64,000 nucleotides of DNA, from assembly GCA_947497245.1 (NCBI GenBank), contig CANMFO010000003.1, positions 310,001 to 374,000 of the forward strand. Direction: 5' to 3'. Under the pieces are notes generated by a model. It saw nothing but the letters and a program-made list of their open reading frames with translations, made no database searches and was not told where the DNA came from. This DNA comes from an uncultured Flavobacteriaceae bacterium. Its GTDB lineage: Bacteria; Bacteroidota; Bacteroidia; Flavobacteriales; Flavobacteriaceae. A program made the position numbers and the translations under genes. Positions 38,683-47,953 of the stretch are shown here, piece by piece (the first letter of the stretch is position 1; every line of letters begins with the position of its first letter).

Positions 38683-39306
38683 ATGTATGCAATTGTAGAG
38701 ATGGCAGGGCAGCAATTCAAAGTTGCAAAAGACCAGAAAGTGTATGTTCACCGCTTACAGACCGAAGAAGGGAAAAAGGTAACTTTTGACAACGTACTTC
38801 TTTTGGACGACGGAAAGAACATCACCGTAGGCGCCCCAGCTATAGACGGCGCGGCCGTGGAGGCCAAAGTCGTGAAGCACCTTAAGGGCGACAAGGTAAT
38901 CGTCTTTAAAAAGAAAAGGCGCAAAGGGTACAAAAAGAAAAACGGGCATCGCCAATCGTTGACCGAGATCGTGGTGGAAAGCATCATTGCCTCCGGGGCC
39001 AAAAAGGCCACTTCCGCCAAAACCGCCCCTGCGAAAGCTAAGGCCGAAAAGGCTGCTCCAGCGGCCAAGGTGGCAAAGCCCAAGGCTGCTCCAAAAGCAA
39101 AGGCCGCGGCCAAGCCAGCTTCCAAAGCGGAACCCAAAAAGGCGGCAGCCCCGAAAAAAGAAACTGCTACAAAACCCAAAGCAAAAGCTTCCGTTGATCT
39201 GAGCAAGAACACGGTTGCCGAGTTAAAGGAGATGGCAAAGGCAAAAGGTATTGAGGGAATCTCTTCAATGAAAAAGGCCGATTTGATCGCTGCGCTGAGC
39301 AAATAA
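38683..39306 (+). CDS. rplU: Ribosomal protein bL21 with long C-terminal extension
   Basis: 207 residues, about twice the usual 103. Residues 1-103 are a complete bL21 (MYAIVEMAGQQFKVAKDQKV; KKKRRKGYKKKNGHRQ binds 23S rRNA). Residues about 105-170 are a lysine-alanine-proline linker. Residues 171-207 (DLSKNTVAELKEMAKAKGI...) look like a Rho N-terminal/SAP-like helix-extended-helix domain, which usually binds nucleic acid. Forms an operon with rpmA, 49 bases downstream. Confidence 0.95.
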   Translation: MYAIVEMAGQQFKVAKDQKVYVHRLQTEEGKKVTFDNVLLLDDGKNITVGAPAIDGAAVEAKVVKHLKGDKVIVFKKKRRKGYKKKNGHRQSLTEIVVESIIASGAKKATSAKTAPAKAKAEKAAPAAKVAKPKAAPKAKAAAKPASKAEPKKAAAPKKETATKPKAKASVDLSKNTVAELKEMAKAKGIEGISSMKKADLIAALSK

Positions 39307-39355
39307 GAATTTAATGGTTCCTGATACAACAGGTTCAAGACTAAAATAAAACAAC

Positions 39356-39616
39356 ATGGCACATAAAAAAGGTGTAGGTAGTTCCAAAAACGGTAGGGAG
39401 TCGGAATCGAAACGTTTGGGCGTTAAGATTTTTGGCGGACAAGCTGCCGTGGCCGGGAACATCATCGTAAGACAACGTGGCACAAAGCACAATCCAGGTG
39501 AGAATGTGTATGCCGGAAAGGACCATACTTTGCATGCCAAAGTGGATGGCTTGGTAAAGTTTGAAAAGAAAGCAGGAGGAAAATCCTATGTTTCCATAGA
39601 ACCTTTTGAGGCTTAG
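39356..39616 (+). CDS. rpmA: Ribosomal protein bL27
   Basis: 86 residues, starting [20 protein letters not shown], the N-terminal arm that reaches the peptidyl transferase centre. [18 protein letters not shown] is the family signature. Follows rplU and ends at a strong terminator. Confidence 0.98.
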   Translation: MAHKKGVGSSKNGRESESKRLGVKIFGGQAAVAGNIIVRQRGTKHNPGENVYAGKDHTLHAKVDGLVKFEKKAGGKSYVSIEPFEA

Positions 39617-39641
39617 AAAGTGCTTTCTTCCATAAAATGAC

Positions 39642-39675
39642 AAAACCCCTATCCAGGCCTGGATAGGGGTTTTTT
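39642..39675 (+). terminator. Bidirectional terminator between rpmA and the DinB-fold gene
   Basis: A perfect 16-base inverted repeat with no spacer (AAAACCCCTATCCAGG and its complement, 39642-39657 and 39658-39673). The A and T ends make it usable on both strands, serving rpmA and the convergent gene at 39688. Confidence 0.9.
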
Positions 39676-39687
39676 GTGGAACGTATT

Positions 39688-40155
39688 TCAATTCCCCAGA
39701 ATATCCCGGACAATTTTCAGATGGTGTTCCGTATGCAGTTGCAAAAATAGTTCGCTCCGGCGCCTGTTCAGTATTTTGAAGTAAGGATGCCTAATATGGG
39801 CCCTACGGTCCAAAGACCCAATTGACGAGAGCTTCCGTTTTGCCGTTTCCAATTGTTCCAAGAGTGCTTCTAGGGTGATCGATTCGGGCGGGCGGACCCA
39901 TTTTGGCGATTGGGCCACCCCCCTGGGGATATATCCAAAGATGAAACAGAACAAACGGCTCGCACTAAAGCTGCGTTTGTATTTTTTTGGGTCCGAGCGA
40001 ACAAGGGAATCACATATCACATTGATGGTCTTTAGGCTGTGGTCCAAATGCCATGCAACGGCCACCTCCGAGACCCCGGGATCCAGACGGTCCCTGTGGC
40101 ACAAATAGGATTGGATCTCGTGCAACTGGCCTTCCATAAAATCAGCTTTTTCCAT
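39688..40155 (-). CDS. DinB-fold (DUF1569-like) protein
   Basis: 155 residues from ATG 40155; the longer in-frame start at 40215 adds unrelated residues. Four-helix-bundle protein of the DinB/YfiT superfamily: VAWHLDHSLKTI early and ELFLQLHTEHHLKIV at the end supply the histidines that bind a metal in relatives. HPYFKILNRRR resembles the DUF1569 HPxFG stretch. Relatives use thiols such as bacillithiol, or have no known role. Convergent with rpmA. Confidence 0.75.
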   Translation of the reverse strand: MEKADFMEGQLHEIQSYLCHRDRLDPGVSEVAVAWHLDHSLKTINVICDSLVRSDPKKYKRSFSASRLFCFIFGYIPRGVAQSPKWVRPPESITLEALLEQLETAKRKLSSIGSLDRRAHIRHPYFKILNRRRSELFLQLHTEHHLKIVRDILGN

Positions 40156-40405
40156 AGGGCCCCTTTTTGTGCCTAAGCAATGGGCATGGGGCATAAAAGT
40201 ATGACAATTCCCCAACTTCTTTTATTTGCTATGGGAATTTGATCTTAAGAGTCTGTACTTTATCGATGCTCCATCCCCACCATTGTGTATGTTTCAATCG
40301 ATCCAATATCTTATTGGCAGATTTTTCCTTGAACTCGGTATGCTCCGTACGGTGTGGAGCATTTGTTTTGTTGTTGTCCGGCTTCATATTGGGTGTTTTT
40401 TATAT

Positions 40406-42790
40406 CTAGAACTGAAATCGATACCCAAAATCTGGAAAAAACCCAATTTGATCCACTCGATCCACATTGTTGGTCAGGCGGTTGTACCTTCTGGCAAAAA
40501 TGTTCTCGTTTGCGGTCACATTTTGCAGGTCTACATAGAGATGGTGTGATTGTTTTTTGGTTTTGCTGTTCAGCTTGATGCCGAACTTTAGGTCCCACCT
40601 GAAGTAGGCATCATGTTGTTGGCTATGGGCCAGGGCTTCCTGCTGTACCTCGAAGCCAGCTTGTTGGGAAGCCTCTAGGTCTACCGGAGTGTAGTAACGT
40701 CCTCCGGAAGTGGTAAGCCTGGTATCAACGAACAGTACGCTCTTTCTTGCTTTTCCTATTTTGAACTCCTTGCCGGCCAAGAGGTTGACCACATACCCAT
40801 TGTTGAACGGGGAATTTCGCTCCACCCCATCGCTTCCTGTATATTTGCTCTCAAAGAAGGAGCCCGTTAACAGACCGTAGTAGCCCTTGCTAAAGAATTT
40901 TTCAAGGGTCAGTTCCACTCCTTGGTTATATCCCGTGCCCGTATTGACCAGGGAAACCCGATCGTTGTCGAAGCCGAAATTGGCCCCTTCGGTAAGGGTG
41001 GAATAGCTCGAAGGGAAGGGCTCAACACCGGCCTTGTCGATATCTTGGTGATATACCTCCAACTTGCCGCGCCAGTTAGGGGCCAATTTAACATCATAGC
41101 CCGCAACGAAATGATTGCTCCGTACGAAATCGAGGCCTTTGTTTGTCTGGAGCAACGCGCCGTTGACATCTTCATTCAAAAAAAGGATGGGAAGGGGCAA
41201 TTGTTGTCGGTGCAGGCCGTACCCCAGGTTTATTTTGTGGTTTGGGGCGAGTTGGTACCCGATGGCGGCCCTGGGTTCCAAGGCAAACTGTTCGTTGAGG
41301 TCGCTGTATTGTGCGTGGAGCCCGGCACTCAGGGTAAGGGCCTCCGTAAGTCTGAACTGGCCCTGTACATAGGGTTGGAAAAGCACCAGGTTTTCATCAA
41401 TGTCGCGGAACGTAAAAAAGTCCGGGTCTCCATCACCATCGGTATCCCCCTGTTCGGTCCGGTCGCGAAGCAGGCTCTGCACCTGAAAATTTTCCAACAG
41501 CGCCCCTGCCCTTAAGGTACTTTTATTGCTCAATTTTGAGTTGAAAAGTGTGGAGAAGGTAAGACGGGTTTCCGATTCATCGGCTCTTGTGTAGGCAATG
41601 ATCCGTTCTTGTGGGGCACCCTTACCGATAAACCGATCGACCATAAACTCATTTCCGGAAAAAGATCCGGAGACCAAGGTCCTCAAAAACGAACGGTCCC
41701 CTATGCCGATACGGTGCTTTAGGCCCGCTACACCAAAGCGGGATTTGACAAACGTATTTTCGTCCTCGGCAGCAAAAAGGTCATCGGGATCGATATCATC
41801 TCCCAAAAAGTCAATATCGGAATTGCCCAAAATGCCAAAGACCGAAAAAGTCCCGAATCTACCGTTTCCAAAATTCACATTGAACGAAACATCGCTGTAA
41901 TCGGGGGTTGCGGATGTCCCTCCCGCGCCTATACCCAAAATACTTACCAGGGAGTAGCGCCCCGCGACAAGGAACGACCCGTTATTTTTTCCGAGCGGTC
42001 CTTCGGCCATGGCTTCCACGCCGGTAAAAATTCCCGTTTGCAATGTAAATTCATAGGCATCGGTATTTCCATTGCGAAATCCCAGGTCAAAGACCCCGCC
42101 AATCGCATTTCCGTATTCGGCGGGAAAGGCAGAGGTAAGAAAATCGGAATTCCTCAACATATTGGGATTTAGAGCAGAAACAGGCCCTCCAGTGGTTCCG
42201 GCAGTCCCAAAGTGGTTGGGACTTGGAATGGGAATGCCTTCCAACCGCCATAAAAGTCCGGTGGGAGAATTACCACGAACGACGATATCGTTTCTGCTGT
42301 CGTCCGGGGCGGACACTCCGGCAAAATTGGCGGCTAGGCGGCCCACGTCGCTGCGTCCCCCCGAGAACCGGGTGACCTCTTCCAACCCGAATTGTCGGGC
42401 AGAGACCGTTGCCAGTTTGTTCAAGGGAATATCTTTGTTGGTATCGGAGGTCAGTACTACTTCGTCCAACTGATCGAAGGCCTCAACAAGCGAAGTGTTC
42501 AGAAATACGTCTTTTCCCGAAGTGACCTCGATATTGGGAATGGTCGAGGATTCAAAGCCGATATAGCTTACGCGAACTACTTGTCGGCCGACCGGTACCT
42601 CCCGGAGCACAAACCTTCCGTTTCGATCGGTGACCGCCCCAATCGCATTGGAGGGGGTCAGGAGTTCAATGGTGGCGCCCTCCAAAGGACTTTCGGATTG
42701 TTTGTCCAATACAATACCTTTAATGGTACCGGTTTGTGCGCTTAAGGTCGAAACAACTAGGAGCAGCACAAAGGAAATCGATTTTTTCAT
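40406..42790 (-). CDS. TonB-dependent receptor with carboxypeptidase-regulatory-like domain
   Basis: 794 residues. Signal peptide to about residue 18 (STLSAQ), CarboxypepD_reg-like domain 22-100 (IKGIVLDKQSESPLEGATIE), plug with VVRGNSPTGLLWRLEGIPIPSPNHF and EYGNAIGGVFDLGFR, then the barrel ending in GYRFQF. The plug is of a type seen in peptide- or siderophore-linked receptors, but the substrate is unknown. Transcribed away from a LytS-type kinase gene, which starts 232 bases away and may control it. Confidence 0.92.
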   Translation of the reverse strand: MKKSISFVLLLVVSTLSAQTGTIKGIVLDKQSESPLEGATIELLTPSNAIGAVTDRNGRFVLREVPVGRQVVRVSYIGFESSTIPNIEVTSGKDVFLNTSLVEAFDQLDEVVLTSDTNKDIPLNKLATVSARQFGLEEVTRFSGGRSDVGRLAANFAGVSAPDDSRNDIVVRGNSPTGLLWRLEGIPIPSPNHFGTAGTTGGPVSALNPNMLRNSDFLTSAFPAEYGNAIGGVFDLGFRNGNTDAYEFTLQTGIFTGVEAMAEGPLGKNNGSFLVAGRYSLVSILGIGAGGTSATPDYSDVSFNVNFGNGRFGTFSVFGILGNSDIDFLGDDIDPDDLFAAEDENTFVKSRFGVAGLKHRIGIGDRSFLRTLVSGSFSGNEFMVDRFIGKGAPQERIIAYTRADESETRLTFSTLFNSKLSNKSTLRAGALLENFQVQSLLRDRTEQGDTDGDGDPDFFTFRDIDENLVLFQPYVQGQFRLTEALTLSAGLHAQYSDLNEQFALEPRAAIGYQLAPNHKINLGYGLHRQQLPLPILFLNEDVNGALLQTNKGLDFVRSNHFVAGYDVKLAPNWRGKLEVYHQDIDKAGVEPFPSSYSTLTEGANFGFDNDRVSLVNTGTGYNQGVELTLEKFFSKGYYGLLTGSFFESKYTGSDGVERNSPFNNGYVVNLLAGKEFKIGKARKSVLFVDTRLTTSGGRYYTPVDLEASQQAGFEVQQEALAHSQQHDAYFRWDLKFGIKLNSKTKKQSHHLYVDLQNVTANENIFARRYNRLTNNVDRVDQIGFFPDFGYRFQF

Positions 42791-43022
42791 GACTTTCGTT
42801 TTTGGATTTTACCCAAAAGTGCTGGAGTTTCCACTGGGGCGAAAATAAAATCGGTCCAAATGGCAATTGCCGCCTTAAGCTGTCGGAATGGATGTTGAAA
42901 GGCGCTTTGGCCGTTCTCGGCACTCTTTCGCAGATCAGGCTGCTTATATGACGGCCCAAGGGCAATTTTGACAATTCGACACTTTTGTGGGGCCCGCTTG
43001 TTGCGTTCTTTCCTATCTTTAA

Positions 43023-44120
43023 ATGAAAAATCTGGAATCGAACATGTTCAAAAGAAAGGCACTCAAGAAATTTGGCTTTCGTTTGTTGATCGTCAATTTG
43101 GTTTTCTTCCTGGTGAAGTTCACGGTAGATCACGGGGATGAGGAAGCCGATCTTTTGGTGGGTGGAGCCCTGTTCTACTACTGTTCCGCATTCTTTTTGA
43201 TCCTGTTTTCGTGGGAAATCAATGATTGGCTGATCAAAAGGCAGCTGGGCTCAAAAGGGGGGCTGGACATTCCGGGAAGTGTTAAAATTATGGGATGGTC
43301 CATGGCCTTTATCGTCCCTATGTCGGCATTGATCTACTATTTGGGTATTTTTGAGTTTGGCCATATTTGCAAGATAGATGCAGAAAATCCGGCCTTGCGC
43401 TTTCGAATAGATTTTTTTAGGGCATTGCTCCTGGGCTTTACCATTATCTTTTTCAACCTTTTCTATCATTCGGTTAAACAGAAAAACGATTTGGAACGGC
43501 GAATGGGGGAACTTCAAAGGGAAGCGATGACCTCAAAATACAAATCGCTCCGGAGTCAGATCAGCCCGCATTTTTTGTTCAACAGCCTCAACACGCTTAC
43601 CTCCCTGATGTACGAAGATCGCGACCTGGCCTCTGATTTCGTGACTCGGTTGGCGGCCAGTTACCGCTACATTCTGGACAATAAGGAAGAAGATGTGGTG
43701 AGCCTTGAAAAGGAATTGAATTTTTTGGATTCCTTTATCTTCATGATGAACGTACGTCATGAGGGCTCTATACGTATACGTACGAAAATCGGGGTGGATC
43801 CACAAGACTATTTGATTCCGACACTTTCTTTGCAGATGTTGGTGGAAAATGCGTTGAAGCACAATTATTTTTCAAGGGAAAAACCGCTGGTCATCGATGT
43901 GCACACGGTCGGGAAAATAGCCTTGGTTGTCGAAAACACCTTACGGCCCAGGGAGCCTGAGGGGGAGTCTACCAAATTGGGAATCCGGAATATTCAAAAA
44001 AGATATTCTTTCTATACCAAGCAGGAGGTTACCGTCGAAAGGGAAAAAGGTCTTTTTAAAGTAACCATGCCGCTCTTGGGGAAAACAATGGTTGAGGCCC
44101 CCATATTGTCGGCATCTTAA
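43023..44120 (+). CDS. LytS-type sensor histidine kinase
   Basis: 365 residues. Four predicted membrane helices (about 18-32, 45-63, 88-108, 130-148) with short loops, a short coiled coil, then a His_kinase domain with H183 in SQISPHFLFNSLNTL and an ATPase N-box LVENALKHNY. No separate input domain, so it probably senses within or near the membrane. It is followed 26 bases later by its LytTR regulator. TATCTTTA just ahead of the ATG is a weak promoter candidate. Confidence 0.93.
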   Translation: MKNLESNMFKRKALKKFGFRLLIVNLVFFLVKFTVDHGDEEADLLVGGALFYYCSAFFLILFSWEINDWLIKRQLGSKGGLDIPGSVKIMGWSMAFIVPMSALIYYLGIFEFGHICKIDAENPALRFRIDFFRALLLGFTIIFFNLFYHSVKQKNDLERRMGELQREAMTSKYKSLRSQISPHFLFNSLNTLTSLMYEDRDLASDFVTRLAASYRYILDNKEEDVVSLEKELNFLDSFIFMMNVRHEGSIRIRTKIGVDPQDYLIPTLSLQMLVENALKHNYFSREKPLVIDVHTVGKIALVVENTLRPREPEGESTKLGIRNIQKRYSFYTKQEVTVEREKGLFKVTMPLLGKTMVEAPILSAS

Positions 44121-44146
44121 GTTGAACTACAATAAACCCGAAAAAT

Positions 44147-44905
44147 TTGAAAGCTGTTATCGTCGAAGATGAAGGTATCGCGTCCAGGCGCCTGGCACAA
44201 CTGATAGGAGAATTGGCGCCCGAAATAGAGATTGTCGGGCAGCTCACCTCCGTAGAGAGCGGGTTGCGGTGGTTTGGGGAACATCCTTTGCCGGAGCTTA
44301 TTTTTTTGGACATCCAATTGAACGACGGCTATGGTTTTGATATTCTGGATCAATTGGAAGTACATCCGCCGGTCATCTTTACCACCGCTTACAACGAATA
44401 TGCGATCCGTGGGTTTAAGTACAATGGACTCGACTATCTTTTGAAACCCATTGACAAAAACGATTTAAAGGGCGCTTTGGACAAGTACAGAAAATCAAAT
44501 AACCGAGCTCCGGAAATATGGGAAGGAGATCGGTTGGAGGAAATCAGAAAGTTGTTCAATAAAGAATACAAACACCGATTTATGGTCAAGGTAGGCAATC
44601 AGTTCAAATCGTTCAACGTGGAGGACATTGCTTATTTTAAATCGGACGGGGGATTGATTTTTTTGTATGCCCATAGTGGAAAGTCCTTTCCGGTGGAGTA
44701 CACGGTGGATCAGTTGGAGGATATTTTGGATCCGGTACAGTTTTTTAGGATCAACAGGAAATTTATGGTGTCGGTAAGGGCAGTGGAGGAAATACATACC
44801 TATTTCAACAGTCGACTGCTGCTCAGGTTAATACCAAGAGGGGAAGAACAGGTCATCGTATCCAGGGAGCGCACCTCCAATTTTAAAAGGTGGTTGGATC
44901 TGTAG
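44147..44905 (+). CDS. LytTR-family response regulator
   Basis: 252 residues from TTG 44147 (MKAVIVEDEG). Receiver domain with D55 as phosphoacceptor (IFLDIQLNDGYG) and a LytTR DNA-binding domain from about 150 (FMVKVGNQFKSFNVEDIAYFKSDGG; FFRINRKFMV). Partner of the upstream LytS-type kinase. Likely targets nearby include the divergent TonB receptor, which is inference. Confidence 0.94.
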   Translation: MKAVIVEDEGIASRRLAQLIGELAPEIEIVGQLTSVESGLRWFGEHPLPELIFLDIQLNDGYGFDILDQLEVHPPVIFTTAYNEYAIRGFKYNGLDYLLKPIDKNDLKGALDKYRKSNNRAPEIWEGDRLEEIRKLFNKEYKHRFMVKVGNQFKSFNVEDIAYFKSDGGLIFLYAHSGKSFPVEYTVDQLEDILDPVQFFRINRKFMVSVRAVEEIHTYFNSRLLLRLIPRGEEQVIVSRERTSNFKRWLDL

Positions 44906-44970
44906 CGTTATGGAATAAAAAACCCTCACATCGCTGCAAGGGTCTCGGGTTCAATATAAAACCTCCAATA

Positions 44971-46287
44971 TCAATACCTATAGTACTCGGGTTTGAATGG
45001 TCCCTCAACGGTCACCCCGATGTACTCGGCCTGGTACTCTTTCAAATCGGTCAATTCCGCACCCAATCGGGATAAGTGCAATTTGGCCACTTTTTCGTCC
45101 AGATGTTTGGGCAGCATGTATACCTTGTTTTCGTATTTATCACTGTTTTTCCAAAGTTCGATCTGTGCCAATGTCTGGTTGGTGAACGAGTTGCTCATCA
45201 CAAAACTGGGATGCCCCGTGGCACAGCCCAGGTTCACCAAACGGCCTTCGGCCAAAACAATGATATCTTTTCCATCCACGGTGTACTTGTCCACCTGTGG
45301 CTTTATCTCGTCTTTGGTATGGCCATAATTGTTGTTCAACCAGGCCATATCGATTTCGTTGTCAAAGTGCCCAATGTTGCACACGATCACCTTGTCCTTC
45401 ATTGCCTTGAAGTGTTCGGGACGTATGATATCCTTGTTGCCAGTAGTGGTGATGATGATATCGGCATTGGCGACCACAGTTTCCAATTTACGTACCTCAA
45501 AACCTTCCATACAGGCCTGTAGGGCACAAATAGGATCGATTTCGGTCACGGTAACTATGGCTCCCGCTCCGCTGAATGAAGCCGCAGTGCCCTTGCCTAC
45601 ATCGCCATATCCGGCCACGACCACCCGTTTTCCTGCCAACATGGTATCCGTGGCTCGGCGAATGGCATCGACTGCGCTTTCGCGGCACCCGTATTTATTG
45701 TCAAATTTGGATTTGGTAACAGAGTCGTTCACGTTGATGGCGGGCATGGGAAGAGTGCCATTTTTAACACGCTCGTACAAACGGTGCACCCCGGTGGTGG
45801 TCTCTTCTGAAAGCCCCTTGATGGACCCGGTAAGCTCGGGATACCTATCCAACACCATATTGGTCAGATCGCCCCCATCGTCCAAGATCATGTTCAACGG
45901 TTGGCGATCCTCCCCGAAAAATAGGGTCTGTTCTATACACCAGTCGAATTCCTCTTCGTTCATACCTTTCCAGGCGTATACAGGGACTCCCGCTGCTGCA
46001 ATGGCCGCCGCCGCGTGGTCCTGGGTCGAGAAAATATTGCAGGAACTCCAGGTAACATCCGCTCCAAGGGCGACCAATGTTTCGATAAGTACCGCTGTTT
46101 GGATGGTCATGTGAAGGCATCCGGCAATTCGAGCTCCCTGTAGTGGCTTGTCATTGCCATATTCTTCGCGCAATGCCATCAATCCGGGCATTTCGGCCTC
46201 GGCCAGTTCGATTTCTTTTCTTCCCCAATCGGACAAGGAGATGTCTTTCACTTTATAGGGTACATAAGGAACGGTTTTGGTGCTCAT
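44971..46287 (-). CDS. ahcY: S-adenosylhomocysteinase
   Basis: 438 residues. NAD-dependent hydrolysis of S-adenosylhomocysteine to adenosine and homocysteine, clearing the product of methylations. Seen: [31 protein letters not shown], the NAD-binding [13 protein letters not shown], and the C-terminal KPEYYRY that reaches the neighbouring subunit. Single gene, convergent with the LytTR regulator. Confidence 0.98.
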   Translation of the reverse strand: MSTKTVPYVPYKVKDISLSDWGRKEIELAEAEMPGLMALREEYGNDKPLQGARIAGCLHMTIQTAVLIETLVALGADVTWSSCNIFSTQDHAAAAIAAAGVPVYAWKGMNEEEFDWCIEQTLFFGEDRQPLNMILDDGGDLTNMVLDRYPELTGSIKGLSEETTTGVHRLYERVKNGTLPMPAINVNDSVTKSKFDNKYGCRESAVDAIRRATDTMLAGKRVVVAGYGDVGKGTAASFSGAGAIVTVTEIDPICALQACMEGFEVRKLETVVANADIIITTTGNKDIIRPEHFKAMKDKVIVCNIGHFDNEIDMAWLNNNYGHTKDEIKPQVDKYTVDGKDIIVLAEGRLVNLGCATGHPSFVMSNSFTNQTLAQIELWKNSDKYENKVYMLPKHLDEKVAKLHLSRLGAELTDLKEYQAEYIGVTVEGPFKPEYYRY

Positions 46288-46345
46288 ATCTATTTTATTT
46301 TTTACTTTCGTTATAGGGTGGTCCTATCCCACTTTTTTGCAAGTG

Positions 46346-46353
46346 CAAAGGTA
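46346..46353 (-). promoter_or_regulatory. -7 box of ahcY
   Basis: Minus-strand TACCTTTG followed by CAC; 58 bases ahead of the ahcY start. The leader is too short for an SAH riboswitch. Confidence 0.45.
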
Positions 46354-46373
46354 CAAATTACATACGAAATGGA

Positions 46374-47006
46374 ATGCCTCTTTACAAAACAATAACGGTA
46401 AGTGCATCGGTCAAGGTGCATATTTGGAGAATCGAGGAGGTAGAAGAAGTACTGTCCAAGGGAGTCGTCCTTACCGATCACTGCCAAAACCGGATGGATG
46501 GAATGAAATCGGAGCTGCACAGAAGGGGTTTTTTGAGCATTCGACACCTAATGGCCGAGGCGGGGTATGTTGACCAGGATTTGTACTATGACGATTTTGG
46601 CAAACCCCACCTCAAGGATGGAAAGCATATTTCCATCACCCATTCCAATCATTTTACCGGGATCATTGTGGGCGATGGCCAAGAGGTCGGGATCGATATT
46701 GAAATGCAGCGTGACAAGATTTTGCGTATCGCCCATAAATTCACCCCTATAGAAGAGTATCGCACCATTGCGAATACCGAAGCGCTGATCCGCAAGTTGA
46801 CAGTGGTCTGGGGATGCAAGGAATCGCTCTATAAAATCTATGCCCAACCGGGCCTCAGCTTTTTGCACCATATCAACATTGACGATTTTTCACTTTCCGA
46901 TGGCAAGACCACCGGGGAGGTCTTCTATAAGGGCAAAATTTCCCGTTATACCATCGATTTTTTGGAATTTGAAGGATTTACCTGCGTTTATGCCATTAGA
47001 AGTTAA
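46374..47006 (+). CDS. Sfp-type 4'-phosphopantetheinyl transferase
   Basis: 210 residues. Moves phosphopantetheine from CoA onto carrier proteins. Motifs: SITHSNHFTGIIV (87-99), GIDIE (106-110) with the magnesium-binding acids, and WGCKESLYKIY (146-156). The carrier cannot be told; in organisms without AcpS-type enzymes this form also serves fatty acid synthesis. Divergent from ahcY. Confidence 0.9.
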   Translation: MPLYKTITVSASVKVHIWRIEEVEEVLSKGVVLTDHCQNRMDGMKSELHRRGFLSIRHLMAEAGYVDQDLYYDDFGKPHLKDGKHISITHSNHFTGIIVGDGQEVGIDIEMQRDKILRIAHKFTPIEEYRTIANTEALIRKLTVVWGCKESLYKIYAQPGLSFLHHINIDDFSLSDGKTTGEVFYKGKISRYTIDFLEFEGFTCVYAIRS

Positions 47007-47020
47007 TACGTTTGCTTTGG

Positions 47021-47028
47021 TACCTTTG
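47021..47028 (+). promoter_or_regulatory. Possible -7 boxes of the PnuC operon
   Basis: TACCTTTG at 47021-47028, with a second match TACGTTTG at 47007-47014. The leader before 47071 is about 40 bases, so no riboswitch fits. Confidence 0.4.
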
Positions 47029-47070
47029 TGCCATTTTCACCGAACACGGACCCCTTGAACAGATAAAACA

Positions 47071-47331
47071 ATGAACATCTCGGTAGAACTCACCTTCTCT
47101 CCCCTTCAAGACGATTTTGAGGAACACATTATCAACTTTATCAAAAAATTACGGGCCTCGGGGCTCACTGTTTTGGAAAACCCTTTGAGCACCCAAGTGT
47201 ACGGAGATTATAATACCGTCATGGAGGTATTGAGAATGGAAATGGAAACAGCTTTTAAATTGATGGATAGGGGACTGATGTACCTAAAAATCGTAAAATC
47301 GGACCGAAGCGGATATGAACCACATTTTTGA
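47071..47331 (+). CDS. Thiamine-binding/YkoF-like small protein (DUF77 family)
   Basis: 86 residues. The ferredoxin-like fold of the thiamine-binding (MTH1187/YkoF) family is suggested by SVELTFSPLQDDFEEHIINFIKKL, LENPLSTQVYGDYNTVMEVL and LYLKIVK-type last strand. Homologues bind thiamine or its pyrimidine part. It overlaps the pnuC start by 17 bases, so the two are translated together. Confidence 0.78.
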   Translation: MNISVELTFSPLQDDFEEHIINFIKKLRASGLTVLENPLSTQVYGDYNTVMEVLRMEMETAFKLMDRGLMYLKIVKSDRSGYEPHF

Positions 47332-47953
47332 CTGGATTTTTTCACAATATCAGGATACCCCGACCCATATTGTTGTCCTGGAACTGATAAGCGTATTCTT
47401 TGCCCTGCTAAGTGTAATTTACTCCAAGCGTGAGAATATCCTGGTTTTTCCGACAGGGCTCATCGGAACCGGGATAGCGGTCTATATTTTGCTCGTATAT
47501 GGTCTTTTGGGAGATATGCTGATCAATGCATACTACTTTGTTATGAGCATTATCGGCTGGTATACATGGACAAGAAAGGTCGATGAGACCCACTATATCC
47601 CCATAACATTGACAACCGCAAAAGAGAAAAGATGGTCCGCGCTTTTGTTTCTGGGCACCGTTGTTTTTGTAGCCTTGGTGTACTCCCTTACCGATAGGTT
47701 CAACACCTGGACAGCGTATACCGATATTCTCACAACTGCGATCTTTTTCGTTGGAATGTGGCTCATGGCAAAGAAGAAGTTGGAGAATTGGGTATATTGG
47801 ATCATAGGGGATATCATTACCGTACCCCTCTATTTGTACAAAGGCCTTATCTTTAGCGCCGTACTGTATTTTGTGTTGACCATAATTGCCCTATACGGAT
47901 ATTCCGCATGGAAGAAAAGCTTAAACAAGAGCCCGCAGACATTGTTAAAATAG
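47315..47953 (+). CDS. PnuC-family vitamin transporter
   Basis: 212 residues, about seven membrane helices. Family motif regions: VIYSKRENILVFPTGLIG, YYFVMSIIGWYTW and WIIGDIITVPLYLYKG. PnuC transporters move nicotinamide riboside (PnuC), thiamine (PnuT) or riboflavin (PnuX) by facilitated diffusion, trapping the vitamin by phosphorylation. The two neighbours point to different vitamins (thiamine-binding domain upstream, NadR-like kinase downstream), so the substrate is left open. Confidence 0.88.
   Translation: MNHIFDWIFSQYQDTPTHIVVLELISVFFALLSVIYSKRENILVFPTGLIGTGIAVYILLVYGLLGDMLINAYYFVMSIIGWYTWTRKVDETHYIPITLTTAKEKRWSALLFLGTVVFVALVYSLTDRFNTWTAYTDILTTAIFFVGMWLMAKKKLENWVYWIIGDIITVPLYLYKGLIFSAVLYFVLTIIALYGYSAWKKSLNKSPQTLLK

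Noticed and set aside
40341-40361. Hairpin TGCTCC/GGAGCA as a terminator of the TonB receptor gene at 40406
   Set aside because: The T-rich side is on the plus strand, opposite to the direction of that gene, and no plus-strand gene ends there.
40226-40549. Plus-strand frame of 107 codons
   Set aside because: It lies mostly antisense to the end of the TonB receptor gene and has no family resemblance.
46288-46373. SAH riboswitch ahead of ahcY
   Set aside because: The leader after the -7 box is only about 50 bases and lacks the conserved core.
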